A DNA stretch of 64,000 nt, from contig NZ_CP086594.1 in the NCBI RefSeq assembly GCF_020866845.1, positions 1,302,001 to 1,366,000 on the forward strand, in the 5' to 3' direction. Positions 36,101 to 43,689 of the stretch are shown piece after piece. The notes below the pieces were generated by a model. The model was not told the origin of the DNA, ran no database searches, and saw only the letters and a program-made list of their open reading frames with translations. Positions within the stretch are counted from its first letter, which is position 1. Every line of letters starts with the position of its first letter. The stretch comes from Sphingomonas radiodurans. Its GTDB lineage: Bacteria > Pseudomonadota > Alphaproteobacteria > Sphingomonadales > Sphingomonadaceae. The position numbers and the translations under genes were made by a program.

Positions 36101-37702
36101 GTCACCGAATTCATCGCCAAGCTGCGTCACGCCACCCCCGGCGTCACGCTCATTTCGCCGCCGCCGCATCACGACATCTATTCGATCGAGGATCTCGCGC
36201 AGCTCATCTACGATCTGAAGCAGATCAACCCGCGCGCGCGCGTCTGCGTGAAGCTCGTCTCCTCCGCCGGCATCGGCACCGTTGCCGCCGGCGTCGCGAA
36301 GGCGCATGCCGACGTGATCCTCGTCTCGGGCAACGTCGGCGGCACCGGCGCCTCCCCGCAGACCAGCATCAAATACGCCGGCACGCCGTGGGAAATGGGC
36401 CTCTCCGAAGTCAACCAGGTGCTCACGCTCAACGGGCTGCGCGGCCGCATCAAGCTGCGCACCGACGGCGGGCTTCGCGTGGGTCGCGACATCGTCATCG
36501 CCGCCATCCTCGGCGCCGAGGAGTTCGGCATCGGCACGCTCAGCCTCGTTGCAATGGGCTGCATCATGGTGCGCCAGTGCCATTCGAACACCTGCCCGGT
36601 CGGCGTCTGCACGCAGGATCCGCGGCTGCGCGACAAGTTCGTCGGCACGCCGGAAAAGGTCATCAACCTGATGACCTTCATCGCCGAGGAAGTCCGCGAC
36701 ATCCTCGCGCGGTTGGGCGTGCGCAGCCTCGACGAGATCATCGGCCGCACCGAATTGCTCCGCCAGGTCAGCCGCGGCGCCGAGCATCTCGACGATCTCG
36801 ACTTGAACCCGATCCTCGCCAAGGTCGACGCGACCGACGCCGAGCGCCGCTTCTCGCTCACCACCTTCCGCAACGAAGTGCCCGACAGCCTCGATGCGCA
36901 GATCATCAAGGATGCCGCCGCGGTCTTCACGCGCCGCGAAAAGATGCAGCTCACTTATTCGGTCCGCAACACGCACCGCGCGGTCGGCACGCGGCTGTCG
37001 AGCGAGATCACCCGCCTGTTCGGGATGAGCGCGCTCAACGACGATCACGTCACGATCCGGCTGCGCGGTTCGGCCGGGCAAAGCCTCGGCGCGTTCCTGT
37101 GCAAGGGCATCACGCTCGAAGTGTTCGGCGACGCCAACGATTATGTCGGCAAGGGCCTCTCGGGCGGCGTCATCGTCGTGCGCCCGGCAGTGTCGTCACC
37201 GCTGGCAAGCCAGGAAAACACGATCGTCGGCAACACCGTGCTCTACGGCGCGACCTCGGGCGCGCTGTTCGCCGCAGGCCAGGCCGGCGAGCGCTTCGCG
37301 GTGCGCAACTCGGGCGCGACGGTCGTCGTCGAAGGCTGCGGCGCGAACGGCTGCGAATATATGACCGGCGGCGTCGCCGTCGTGCTCGGCGCGGTCGGGC
37401 AGAACTTCGGCGCCGGCATGACGGGCGGCATGGCCTTCGTCTACGACCACGACGACACCTTCGCCCGTCGCGTCAACGCCGAGAGCATCACGTGGCAACG
37501 CCTCGCCTCGGCGCACTGGGCCGGCGAGCTGAAGAGCCTGATCGCACGCCACGCCGAAGCGACCGACTCCAAATGGTCGCGCAGCATCCTCGAGGATTGG
37601 GACCAGACCGCCGGCCGTTTCTGGCAAATCGTCCCCCGCGAAATGCTGACCCGCCTCCCCCACCCGCTCGACGACGCCCTGGCGCTGGAAGCCGCGGAGT
37701 AG
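33179..37702 (+). CDS. gltB: glutamate synthase, large subunit
   Basis: NADPH-GOGAT large subunit, 1507 aa. Class II glutaminase domain at the start (DACGVG: Cys25 becomes the N-terminal nucleophile after propeptide removal), central domain, FMN-binding synthase domain (GEGGEDKNRYQ, LVSGNVGGTGASPQTS), 3Fe-4S Cys in CHSNTCPVGVC, and the C-terminal GXGXG beta-helix. Start at the GTG at 33179; the ATG two bases earlier runs into TGA. The short N-terminal propeptide differs from the remnant at 32372. It works with GltD to make two glutamates from glutamine and 2-oxoglutarate. Confidence 0.96.
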   Translation: MTNVSERERLAREGMYRPDFEGDACGVGMVAATDGKPSRRVVQSAIDALKAVWHRGAVDADGKTGDGAGLHVDLPVRFFDDAIALGGHKVLPNRLAVGMVFLPRTDLGAQETCRTIVESAIIDAGYTIYGWRQVPVNVSVIGQKAQATRPEIEQIMIAGPMPDAVDAAEFEKNLYLVRRRIEKRVIAAQIQGFYICSLSCRSIIYKGLFLAESLSVFYPDLTDKRFESRVAIFHQRYSTNTFPQWWLAQPFRCLAHNGEINTIRGNKNWMLSHEIRMASIAFGEHSEDIKPVIPAGASDTAALDATFEAICRSGRDAPTAKLMLVPEAWQSDIADDMPPAHLAMYQYLASVMEPWDGPAALAMTDGRWAVAGMDRNALRPLRYTQTIDGLLIVGSESGMVVVPESTIIAKGRLGPGQMIAVDMVEGKLYHDRAIKDRIAAEADYAGMIGNFATIDDLPPAPASGVPRYDRAELARRQVAAGQTLEDMELILSPMVETAKEAIGSMGDDTPLAVISDKPRIISQFFRQNFSQVTNPPIDSLRERYVMSLKTRFGNLANILDTEDSRERVLVLDSPVLTSSHWARLKGYFGRAAAEIDCTFEANGGPEKLRAAIQRIRNEAEQAVRQGKSELFLTDEHIGPERVAIAGVLAAAAVHTHLVRRGLRSYASINMRTAECLDTHYYAVLIGVGATTVNAYLAEAAIADRQARGLFGDLTLDECLKRHRKAVEEGLLKIMSKMGIAVISSYRGGYNFEAVGLSRSLVNDFFPGMPAKISGEGYASLHVNATDRHDAAYDEAVVNLPIGGFYRQRHTGEAHAYSAQLMHLLQTSVSTDSYSTYLQFSRGVGDLPPIYLRDLFQFNFPSEGVPVDQVEAITEIRKRFITPGMSLGALSPEAHETLAIAMNRIGAKAVSGEGGEDKNRYQPYANGDNANSSIKQIASGRFGVTAEYLNACEEIEIKVAQGAKPGEGGQLPGFKVTEFIAKLRHATPGVTLISPPPHHDIYSIEDLAQLIYDLKQINPRARVCVKLVSSAGIGTVAAGVAKAHADVILVSGNVGGTGASPQTSIKYAGTPWEMGLSEVNQVLTLNGLRGRIKLRTDGGLRVGRDIVIAAILGAEEFGIGTLSLVAMGCIMVRQCHSNTCPVGVCTQDPRLRDKFVGTPEKVINLMTFIAEEVRDILARLGVRSLDEIIGRTELLRQVSRGAEHLDDLDLNPILAKVDATDAERRFSLTTFRNEVPDSLDAQIIKDAAAVFTRREKMQLTYSVRNTHRAVGTRLSSEITRLFGMSALNDDHVTIRLRGSAGQSLGAFLCKGITLEVFGDANDYVGKGLSGGVIVVRPAVSSPLASQENTIVGNTVLYGATSGALFAAGQAGERFAVRNSGATVVVEGCGANGCEYMTGGVAVVLGAVGQNFGAGMTGGMAFVYDHDDTFARRVNAESITWQRLASAHWAGELKSLIARHAEATDSKWSRSILEDWDQTAGRFWQIVPREMLTRLPHPLDDALALEAAE

Positions 37703-37753
37703 CGCCCCGGCCTTCCAGCTGAACCGAAGGCAAGCGAGCATAGGAGAATAGCC

Positions 37754-38089
37754 ATGGCACGCATCAACTTCGTCGAGCTTCCTGCGCGCGACCTCGGCGC
37801 GGCGCGGAGTTTCTACTCATCCGTGTTCGGGTGGGAGCTGACCGACTTCGGGCCCAGCTATTCATGCACCATGACGGGCACCGTCGACCTCGGGCTGCAG
37901 GGGGACATGAGCGAAGCGCCAACCGCGCCACTGCCGGTGGTGCTGGTGGACGACATCGACGCCGCCCTAACCGCCGTCGAGGCGGCCGGGGGGAGCATCA
38001 GCAAGCCGATCTTCGCATTCCCGGGCGGCCGACGCTTTCACTTCCTCGATCCCAACGGGCTCGAGCTGGCGATCATGCAGACGGACTGA
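37754..38089 (+). CDS. VOC/glyoxalase-like protein
   Basis: A 111-aa single VOC domain (ARINFVELPARDLGAARSFYSSVFGWELTDFG at the start, FHFLDPNGLELAIMQ at the end). The position of metal-ligand residues is degenerate, so it is likely a binding or resistance-type protein of unknown substrate. Follows gltB by 51 bp. Ends 19 bp from the convergent PBP gene. Confidence 0.85.
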   Translation: MARINFVELPARDLGAARSFYSSVFGWELTDFGPSYSCTMTGTVDLGLQGDMSEAPTAPLPVVLVDDIDAALTAVEAAGGSISKPIFAFPGGRRFHFLDPNGLELAIMQTD

Positions 38090-38108
38090 CCGCGGCTACA
38101 GCCCGCTC

Positions 38109-40235
38109 TCACTGCGGCTCGAACAATTCCTCCGGCAGCGGCTCCTCGCGCCGCCGCCGCACCGGCGCCTCCTCGCGCCGCGGCGCAAGCGAGATCGACC
38201 CGTCCGGCCCCATCTCCAGCTCCATCCCAAGCCCTTCCAGCCGCCCCGCGATCGGCGCGACCTCGTTCTCGATCACGCCCATGATCCCCGCCTCGGGATC
38301 GACATCCTCCACCACCGGCGCCTTCACCACCGGCGCCAGGTCGAGCGCGCTCACCATGAAGTTGCGCCAGATCTGCGCCGGGATGCCGCCGCCGTGCAGC
38401 CCGGGGTTGGGCGTATTGTCGTCGTTGCCGATCCACACGCCCACCACCAGGTCGCCCGCAAAGCCGATGAACCACGCATCGCGCCCCGATTGCGACGTTC
38501 CCGTCTTGCCATAAGCGTCCACCGACAGCGCCGCCGCGCGCCCCGTGCCGCGAATCGACGCCGCGAGCAGCGTCAGCATGTCGTCGTGAATGCGGCTGGG
38601 CAGCTTCTTTTGCCCGTCGGTCAGCGCCTGATACCATTTCTTGTCTTCGACGTTCCTCAGCCCGTGCGGCTGCACCGGATAGCGCCCGTCGGCCACGCCC
38701 GCGAACGCCGCGGTCAGCTCCAGCAGCGACACTTCGGACGTGCCGAGCCCGATGGTGGCCTCGTTCGCGATCGGCGTCGTGATCCCCATGTCGCGCGCCG
38801 CGCGGATCACGTTGCGCACGCCCACCTGCTGCGTCAGCCGCGCCGCCACCACGTTCGACGAACGCTGGAACGCGCGCCGCATGGTGATTTCGCCGAGGTA
38901 GCGATTGTCGTCGTTCTTGGGCTTCCACCCGGCGATCTCGACGCGCGAATCATCGACCATCGTCTCGGGCGTCAGCCCGGCGCGCAGCGCCGCGAGATAG
39001 ACGAACAGCTTGAACGTCGATCCCGGCTGCCGCCGCGCCTGCGTCGCGCGATTGAACGGGCTCTTGGCATAATCGCGCCCGCCGACCATCGCCACGACTT
39101 CGCCGTCGCGCTTCATCGCCACGATCGCCGCCTGCGCCTGGCGCAGCCCGGCCTGGCGGATCACGCGCTCGGCGGTGCGCTGCAAGTCGCGGTCGAGCGT
39201 CGTGCGCACGCTTGCCTCGGTCTGGATCTCGCCTGCCTGGTCGCGCGCGCTGGGCAGCACCCAGTCGGCGAAATACGTGCCCGTCGGCAGGCCGCGCGCG
39301 CGCCGCGCCAGCACGCGCTGCGGCTGCACGTCCTCGCCTTCCCCCTTGGTCAGGAAGCCGGCATCGACCATCGCCGCGACCACCACCGCCTGCCGCTTGC
39401 GCGCACCCTCTAGGTTGCCCGTCGGCGCCAGCCGCGACGGCGCCTTCACCAGCCCGGCCAGCATCGCCGCCTGCCCGATGTTCATCTTCTCCGGCTCGCG
39501 CCCGAAATAATGTTTCGACGCTGCGCGCAGACCATAGACGTTGTCGCCGAAATACACGTTCGACAGATAACGCGAGAGGATCTCGTCCTTCGTCAGCCAC
39601 GCCTCCAGCCAGAAGGCGATCATCGCCTCGCGCAGCTTGCGCGCCGCGGTGCGATCCGAATCGAGGAAGGCGTTCTTGGCGAGCTGCTGCGTGATCGTGC
39701 TGCCGCCCTGCCGCACCCCGCCCGAGCCGACGTTCGCCCAGGCCGCGCGCGCGATGCCACGTGGCGAAATGCCCCAGTGCGAATAGAATTGCCGGTCCTC
39801 GATCGCCAGGAACGCCTCGGTAACGTGCTTGGGCAGTTCGGACGCGACCACCGGCGCGGCGATGATCGCCCCGCGCCGAGCGATCGGCGTGCCATCGGTC
39901 GCGGTCAGCGTGATCGACGGCGGCGTCGGGGGTTTTAGCGATTGCGAAAGCGGCGCAGTGATCGCCAGCCACGCGATCGCAATCACCAGCAGGATCAGCA
40001 TCGCGCCGATCGCGCGCGTGATCCAGCGCAGCGGAATCCCGCGCCGGCGCGTGCGGATCGGCTCGCCCGGCGGTGGCAGATCGCCGCCATTGGCGCCATC
40101 GTCGCGCCAGGCAGCGAAATCGGGCATCGCCTGGGGTTGTTCGCCCGCCGAATGATTGTACCGCACACGCCCCGCGTCGTAGGGGCGCTGCTCGAAGGGA
40201 TCTGGGCGCATATCGTCGTTCCGGCGGTCGGCCAT
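38109..40235 (-). CDS. class A penicillin-binding protein (PBP1a-type)
   Basis: Bifunctional peptidoglycan glycosyltransferase-transpeptidase of 708 aa. A proline-rich cytoplasmic N-terminus is followed by one membrane anchor (about 72-94; AIGAMLILLVIAIAWLAI). The GT51 domain has AIEDRQFYSHWGISPRGI and GGSTITQQLAKNAFL; the transpeptidase has GSTFK (SxxK), SSN and YGKTGTSQ. The C-terminal tail is acidic with RRRREEPLPEEL. No bio-synthetic partner gene is adjacent; it shares a short divergent region with the FMN reductase gene. Confidence 0.94.
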   Translation of the reverse strand: MADRRNDDMRPDPFEQRPYDAGRVRYNHSAGEQPQAMPDFAAWRDDGANGGDLPPPGEPIRTRRRGIPLRWITRAIGAMLILLVIAIAWLAITAPLSQSLKPPTPPSITLTATDGTPIARRGAIIAAPVVASELPKHVTEAFLAIEDRQFYSHWGISPRGIARAAWANVGSGGVRQGGSTITQQLAKNAFLDSDRTAARKLREAMIAFWLEAWLTKDEILSRYLSNVYFGDNVYGLRAASKHYFGREPEKMNIGQAAMLAGLVKAPSRLAPTGNLEGARKRQAVVVAAMVDAGFLTKGEGEDVQPQRVLARRARGLPTGTYFADWVLPSARDQAGEIQTEASVRTTLDRDLQRTAERVIRQAGLRQAQAAIVAMKRDGEVVAMVGGRDYAKSPFNRATQARRQPGSTFKLFVYLAALRAGLTPETMVDDSRVEIAGWKPKNDDNRYLGEITMRRAFQRSSNVVAARLTQQVGVRNVIRAARDMGITTPIANEATIGLGTSEVSLLELTAAFAGVADGRYPVQPHGLRNVEDKKWYQALTDGQKKLPSRIHDDMLTLLAASIRGTGRAAALSVDAYGKTGTSQSGRDAWFIGFAGDLVVGVWIGNDDNTPNPGLHGGGIPAQIWRNFMVSALDLAPVVKAPVVEDVDPEAGIMGVIENEVAPIAGRLEGLGMELEMGPDGSISLAPRREEAPVRRRREEPLPEELFEPQ

Positions 40236-40295
40236 CCGTATTACTTCACTAAGACAGTTGCCGCAAGGATGCGCATCGTGCGAGGGAATAGGGAC

Positions 40296-40904
40296 ATGAA
40301 TGGCTTAGCGGAAGCACCTCAATCGGATCGACGCCCGCTGGTCGTCGGCATCGGCGGCACGATCGGCGGCCCCTCCTCCACCGAACGCGCGCTGCGCATC
40401 GCGCTCGATGCTGCCTGCGAACAGGGCTTCCGCACGCGCATGTTCGGCGGCGACGACATGGCGAAGCTCCCGCTCTACGATCCCAAGGCGGTGACGCGCA
40501 CGCCCGAGGAGCAGGAATTCGTCACCACCGTGCGCGCCGCCTCCGCGCTCATCATCGCCTCGCCCGGCTATCACGGCAGCATCTCGGGCGTGGTGAAGAA
40601 CGCGCTCGACCTGCTCGAGGAAACCGCGCGTGACGCCGATCGCCCGTATCTCGCCGACATGCCCGTCGGCCTGATCGCCACCGCCTACGGCTGGCAAGCG
40701 ACCGGCTCGACCATCGCCGCCTTGCGCTCGATCGTCCACGCGCTGCGCGGCTGGCCGACACCCTTCGCCGCGACGATCAACAGCCAGCTGACGAAGTTCG
40801 ACGACGAAGGCGGCGCGAACGACCCTGCCGTGGTCGAGCAACTCCGCCTGATCGGCAAACAAGTCGCCCGATTCGCGCCGCTGGCAGGGCTGGCGGACAC
40901 ATAA
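40296..40904 (+). CDS. NADPH-dependent FMN reductase
   Basis: Flavodoxin-fold reductase of 202 aa (SsuE/ArsH-like group). The phosphate-loop GIGGTIGGPSSTERALRIAL and the flavin-site SPGYHGSISGVVKNALDLLEE are characteristic. Start at 40296 (MNGLAEA), with GAGGG about 10 bases upstream; an earlier ATG at 40269 is also open. It reduces FMN or a quinone with NAD(P)H. Partner oxygenase not identified. Confidence 0.86.
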   Translation: MNGLAEAPQSDRRPLVVGIGGTIGGPSSTERALRIALDAACEQGFRTRMFGGDDMAKLPLYDPKAVTRTPEEQEFVTTVRAASALIIASPGYHGSISGVVKNALDLLEETARDADRPYLADMPVGLIATAYGWQATGSTIAALRSIVHALRGWPTPFAATINSQLTKFDDEGGANDPAVVEQLRLIGKQVARFAPLAGLADT

Positions 40905-41013
40905 TCCCCCTCCCGCTTGCGGGAGGGTTAGGGGAGGGGATGTCAGCCTCCATGCAGACCTACGCTCGCGGACAAGCCCTCCCCCAGCCCCTCCCGCGAG
41001 CGGGAGGGGAGTA
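40905..41013. repeat. palindromic repeat, CTCCCC family (copy 3)
   Basis: CCCTCCCGCTTGCGGGAGGG hairpin at the left and CCCCTCCCGCGAGCGGGAGG at the right, with GGTTAGGGGAGGGG between them. It is followed by about 150 bp of sequence without a visible gene before 41168, where the promoter of the next operon must lie. Confidence 0.75.
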
Positions 41014-41167
41014 AGAAGGCGCCGTTTCGCGAGGCGCGCTGTCCTTCCCTCTCCTCCGACACACCACGCAACGTAACTTCTGTTATCCCCCCGTTGACAG
41101 CCCCGCCGCCGCTGGTCCAACCCGCACCCCGAGCCGGCACCGATCGGCGATCATTCGGAGAGCAGGC

Positions 41168-42280
41168 ATGGTGCTGACCAAAGGCGACGAATACCCGATC
41201 CATCAAACGGCGGAGCCGGTCGCCTATTCCGGCACCGACCGCAATTTCTACGATCGCTTCTTCTTCAACGGCTACGCCCCCGGCGCCGACGAAGACGGCT
41301 TCTTCGCCGCCGCGATGGGCATCTACCCGCACATCAACATCATCGACGCATCGTTCTGCTGGCTGAAGGACGGCAAGCAGATCAACCTCCACGCGAGCCG
41401 CGGGCTCGGCATGGAGCGGATGGATACTTTCGTCGGCGGCATCAAGGTCGAAGTGCTTGAACCGCTGAAATCGGTGAAGCTCAGCGTCGACGCCCCCGAT
41501 CACGGCATCCGCGCCGAGCTGACGTACGTCGGCCGCGCCTTCCCGCTCGAAGAGCCGCGCTTCACCCGCCGCAACGGCCCGCGCATCCTGATGGACGTCA
41601 CGCGCCTCACGCAGAACGGCACGTGGCAGGGCTGGATCGAGGTCGACGGCGTCCGCACCGAAGTCGCCAACTGGCTCGGCACGCGCGATCGCTCATGGGG
41701 CGTGCGCCCGATCGGCGCCCCCGATGCGCAGCCCGCCAGCCCACCGATGATGGCGCAATTCTACTGGCTGTGGAGCCCCACGGCGATGGAGGACGGCGAC
41801 TTCTATTATCACACCAACGACGACGAACACGGCCGCCCGTGGAATCGCCGCGCCGCATGGCGGCCGCTCGGCGGCGGGATCGAAGACGAGCATCATTACG
41901 ACACCGCCGACAGCACGATTCACTGGAAACAGGGCTCGCGCCACGCGCAGAACGCCAGCGTCACGCTGACCGACTCGACCGGCGAAACGAAGGTCGAGTT
42001 CGACATCGGCCCGAACTTCATGATGCTCGGGCTCGGCTACGGCCATCCCAAATGGGGCCACGGCCGCCACCAGGGCGACGGCGAGACGATCGAGCGCGAG
42101 GATTTCGTGCCCGCCGAGCTCGACGTGATGCAGCCGCACCACCTCCACGTCCAGGCGGTGTCGACCGTCACCATGACCGGTCCGGACGGCAAGGTCCGCC
42201 ACGGCAAGGGCGTGCTCGAACAGCTCGTCATCGGCCCGCACGCCCCATCGGGCTTCAAAGGGATGCTCGACCCGGCATGA
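41168..42280 (+). CDS. AttH/CrtC-like beta-rich protein of unknown function
   Basis: A 370-aa soluble protein, no signal peptide. Tyr/Trp/His-rich beta-type sequence (NFYDRFFFNGYAPGADEDGF, SWGVRPIG, YYHTNDDEHGRPWNRRAAW) resembles the duplicated lipocalin-like fold of AttH/CrtC proteins and the DUF7064/DUF7065 group. It begins the operon and overlaps the phosphotransferase by ATGA. In related clusters such proteins accompany CoA-dependent breakdown of lipid-like substrates. The reaction is unknown. Confidence 0.55.
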   Translation: MVLTKGDEYPIHQTAEPVAYSGTDRNFYDRFFFNGYAPGADEDGFFAAAMGIYPHINIIDASFCWLKDGKQINLHASRGLGMERMDTFVGGIKVEVLEPLKSVKLSVDAPDHGIRAELTYVGRAFPLEEPRFTRRNGPRILMDVTRLTQNGTWQGWIEVDGVRTEVANWLGTRDRSWGVRPIGAPDAQPASPPMMAQFYWLWSPTAMEDGDFYYHTNDDEHGRPWNRRAAWRPLGGGIEDEHHYDTADSTIHWKQGSRHAQNASVTLTDSTGETKVEFDIGPNFMMLGLGYGHPKWGHGRHQGDGETIEREDFVPAELDVMQPHHLHVQAVSTVTMTGPDGKVRHGKGVLEQLVIGPHAPSGFKGMLDPA

Positions 42281-43689
42281 CCAGCGCGCTGACCCCGTTC
42301 GAGATCGAGGCCTATCTCACCCGCGTCTGGCAGCAGCCGGTGCGCGTCGAGGGCCTCGCGCGCATCCCCGGCGGCGCGAGCCGCGAAACCTATCGCTTCG
42401 ACGCGATAGCTGGTGACGAGACGCACCAGCTCATCCTCCGCCGCGAGCCCGCCAAGGGCCTAATCGACACCGAAAGCGCCACCGAGTTTCGTGCCTACCA
42501 AAGCGCCGCAGGCGTCGTGCCGGTGCCGCGCGCCATCGCGCTCGAGCCCGACGGTGCCGAGCTCGGCCGCCCGTTCTTCATCATGGAGCGCGTCGAGGGC
42601 GGCGAAGTCGCGGGCAGCTTCGCGCGAGATCCGTTCGGCGCGCATGGCGCCGCCATCGGCGAGGCGTTCTTCGGCGCGCTCGGGCGCTTGGCGGCGCACG
42701 ACCCCGCCGGATCGCCGCTCGCGAACCATTCGCCGGCGCCCGCGCCCGACGAATGCTGGCGCGTCGCGCTCGATTACTGGGCCGGCGTGATCGAGGAGGA
42801 TGCGCTGCTGCCGCAGCCGATCGCGCGCGCCGCGATCCGCTGGCTGCGCACCAATCCGCCACCACCGGCGCAGCGCGTTGCGATCGTCCACGGCGATTAT
42901 CGCTCGGGCAACGTCATGCACGACGGTTCGGGCGGCATGCGCGCGATGTTCGATTGGGAAATGGCGCACCTCGGCGATCCGCTCGAGGATCTCGGCTGGG
43001 CGCTCGATCCGATCTGGGATCATTTCGTCCCCGGCTCGGCCAGCGGCATGGTCCCGCGCGCCGAGGCGATTGCCATCTGGGAGCGTGCGAGCGGCCTCAC
43101 CGTCGATCCCGTCGCGATGCGCTGGTGGTCGCTGTTCGCCTCGGTGAAGGGCATCGCGATCTGGCTGTCGGCGTTTCGCGAGTTCGTCGACGGCGGGCGG
43201 CAGGACGTCGTCCTGGCGGTATCGGGCTGGTACACCGCGCGCCGGCAGGACGCGATCATCGCCGCGCAATTGGTCGGCAAGACGTTCGATCCGGTCCCAG
43301 CGATGCCGACCAGCGATCTCGCGCAAGTGCTGCTCGGCGCGGGCATCGCCGCCGCGGGCGCGGGCGAGAAGATGGGCGCGGTCGACGTATTCGCCGGCTC
43401 GACGCTGACCGTCGCGGCGCTGCTCGCGCTGCTCGGCGCGCAGGAGGCCGAAAAGGCCGCCGCTTGGCGCCACGCCGACATTGCCGACATGCGCCGCCTG
43501 CTCGGCTCGGACGCGCCGGCAATCGGCGAGGGCATGACGCTCGCTGCGCTCGACACCGCCTGGGCGACGCTCGCCACCGCGCTGATCGCGCACCACGATC
43601 AACTCGCCGAGCACGGCGGCGACGATAGCGCGCTGCTCGATTTCTACCGCGAAAGCGCCGCGCGGCGCGAGCTCGCCTGGCCGCTATGA
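42277..43689 (+). CDS. APH-family phosphotransferase (ACAD10/LvaA-like)
   Basis: Kinase-fold protein of 470 aa. The phosphate-anchor Lys position is in HQLILRREP, catalytic loop VHGDYRSGNVM (HGDxxxxN), and Mg-binding MFDWEMAHLGDP. This is the acyl-CoA-associated branch of the aminoglycoside phosphotransferase family. LvaA and ACAD10/11 relatives phosphorylate 4-hydroxyacyl-CoA esters, so a comparable step is a reasonable guess, since CoA transferase, hydratase and thiolase genes follow. The C-terminal 130 residues are Ala-rich helices. Overlaps both neighbours by 4 bp. Confidence 0.82.
   Translation: MTSALTPFEIEAYLTRVWQQPVRVEGLARIPGGASRETYRFDAIAGDETHQLILRREPAKGLIDTESATEFRAYQSAAGVVPVPRAIALEPDGAELGRPFFIMERVEGGEVAGSFARDPFGAHGAAIGEAFFGALGRLAAHDPAGSPLANHSPAPAPDECWRVALDYWAGVIEEDALLPQPIARAAIRWLRTNPPPPAQRVAIVHGDYRSGNVMHDGSGGMRAMFDWEMAHLGDPLEDLGWALDPIWDHFVPGSASGMVPRAEAIAIWERASGLTVDPVAMRWWSLFASVKGIAIWLSAFREFVDGGRQDVVLAVSGWYTARRQDAIIAAQLVGKTFDPVPAMPTSDLAQVLLGAGIAAAGAGEKMGAVDVFAGSTLTVAALLALLGAQEAEKAAAWRHADIADMRRLLGSDAPAIGEGMTLAALDTAWATLATALIAHHDQLAEHGGDDSALLDFYRESAARRELAWPL

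Noticed and set aside
35447..37081. Long minus-strand frame inside gltB
   Set aside because: Shadow of the certain gltB gene, with no ribosome binding site or domain.
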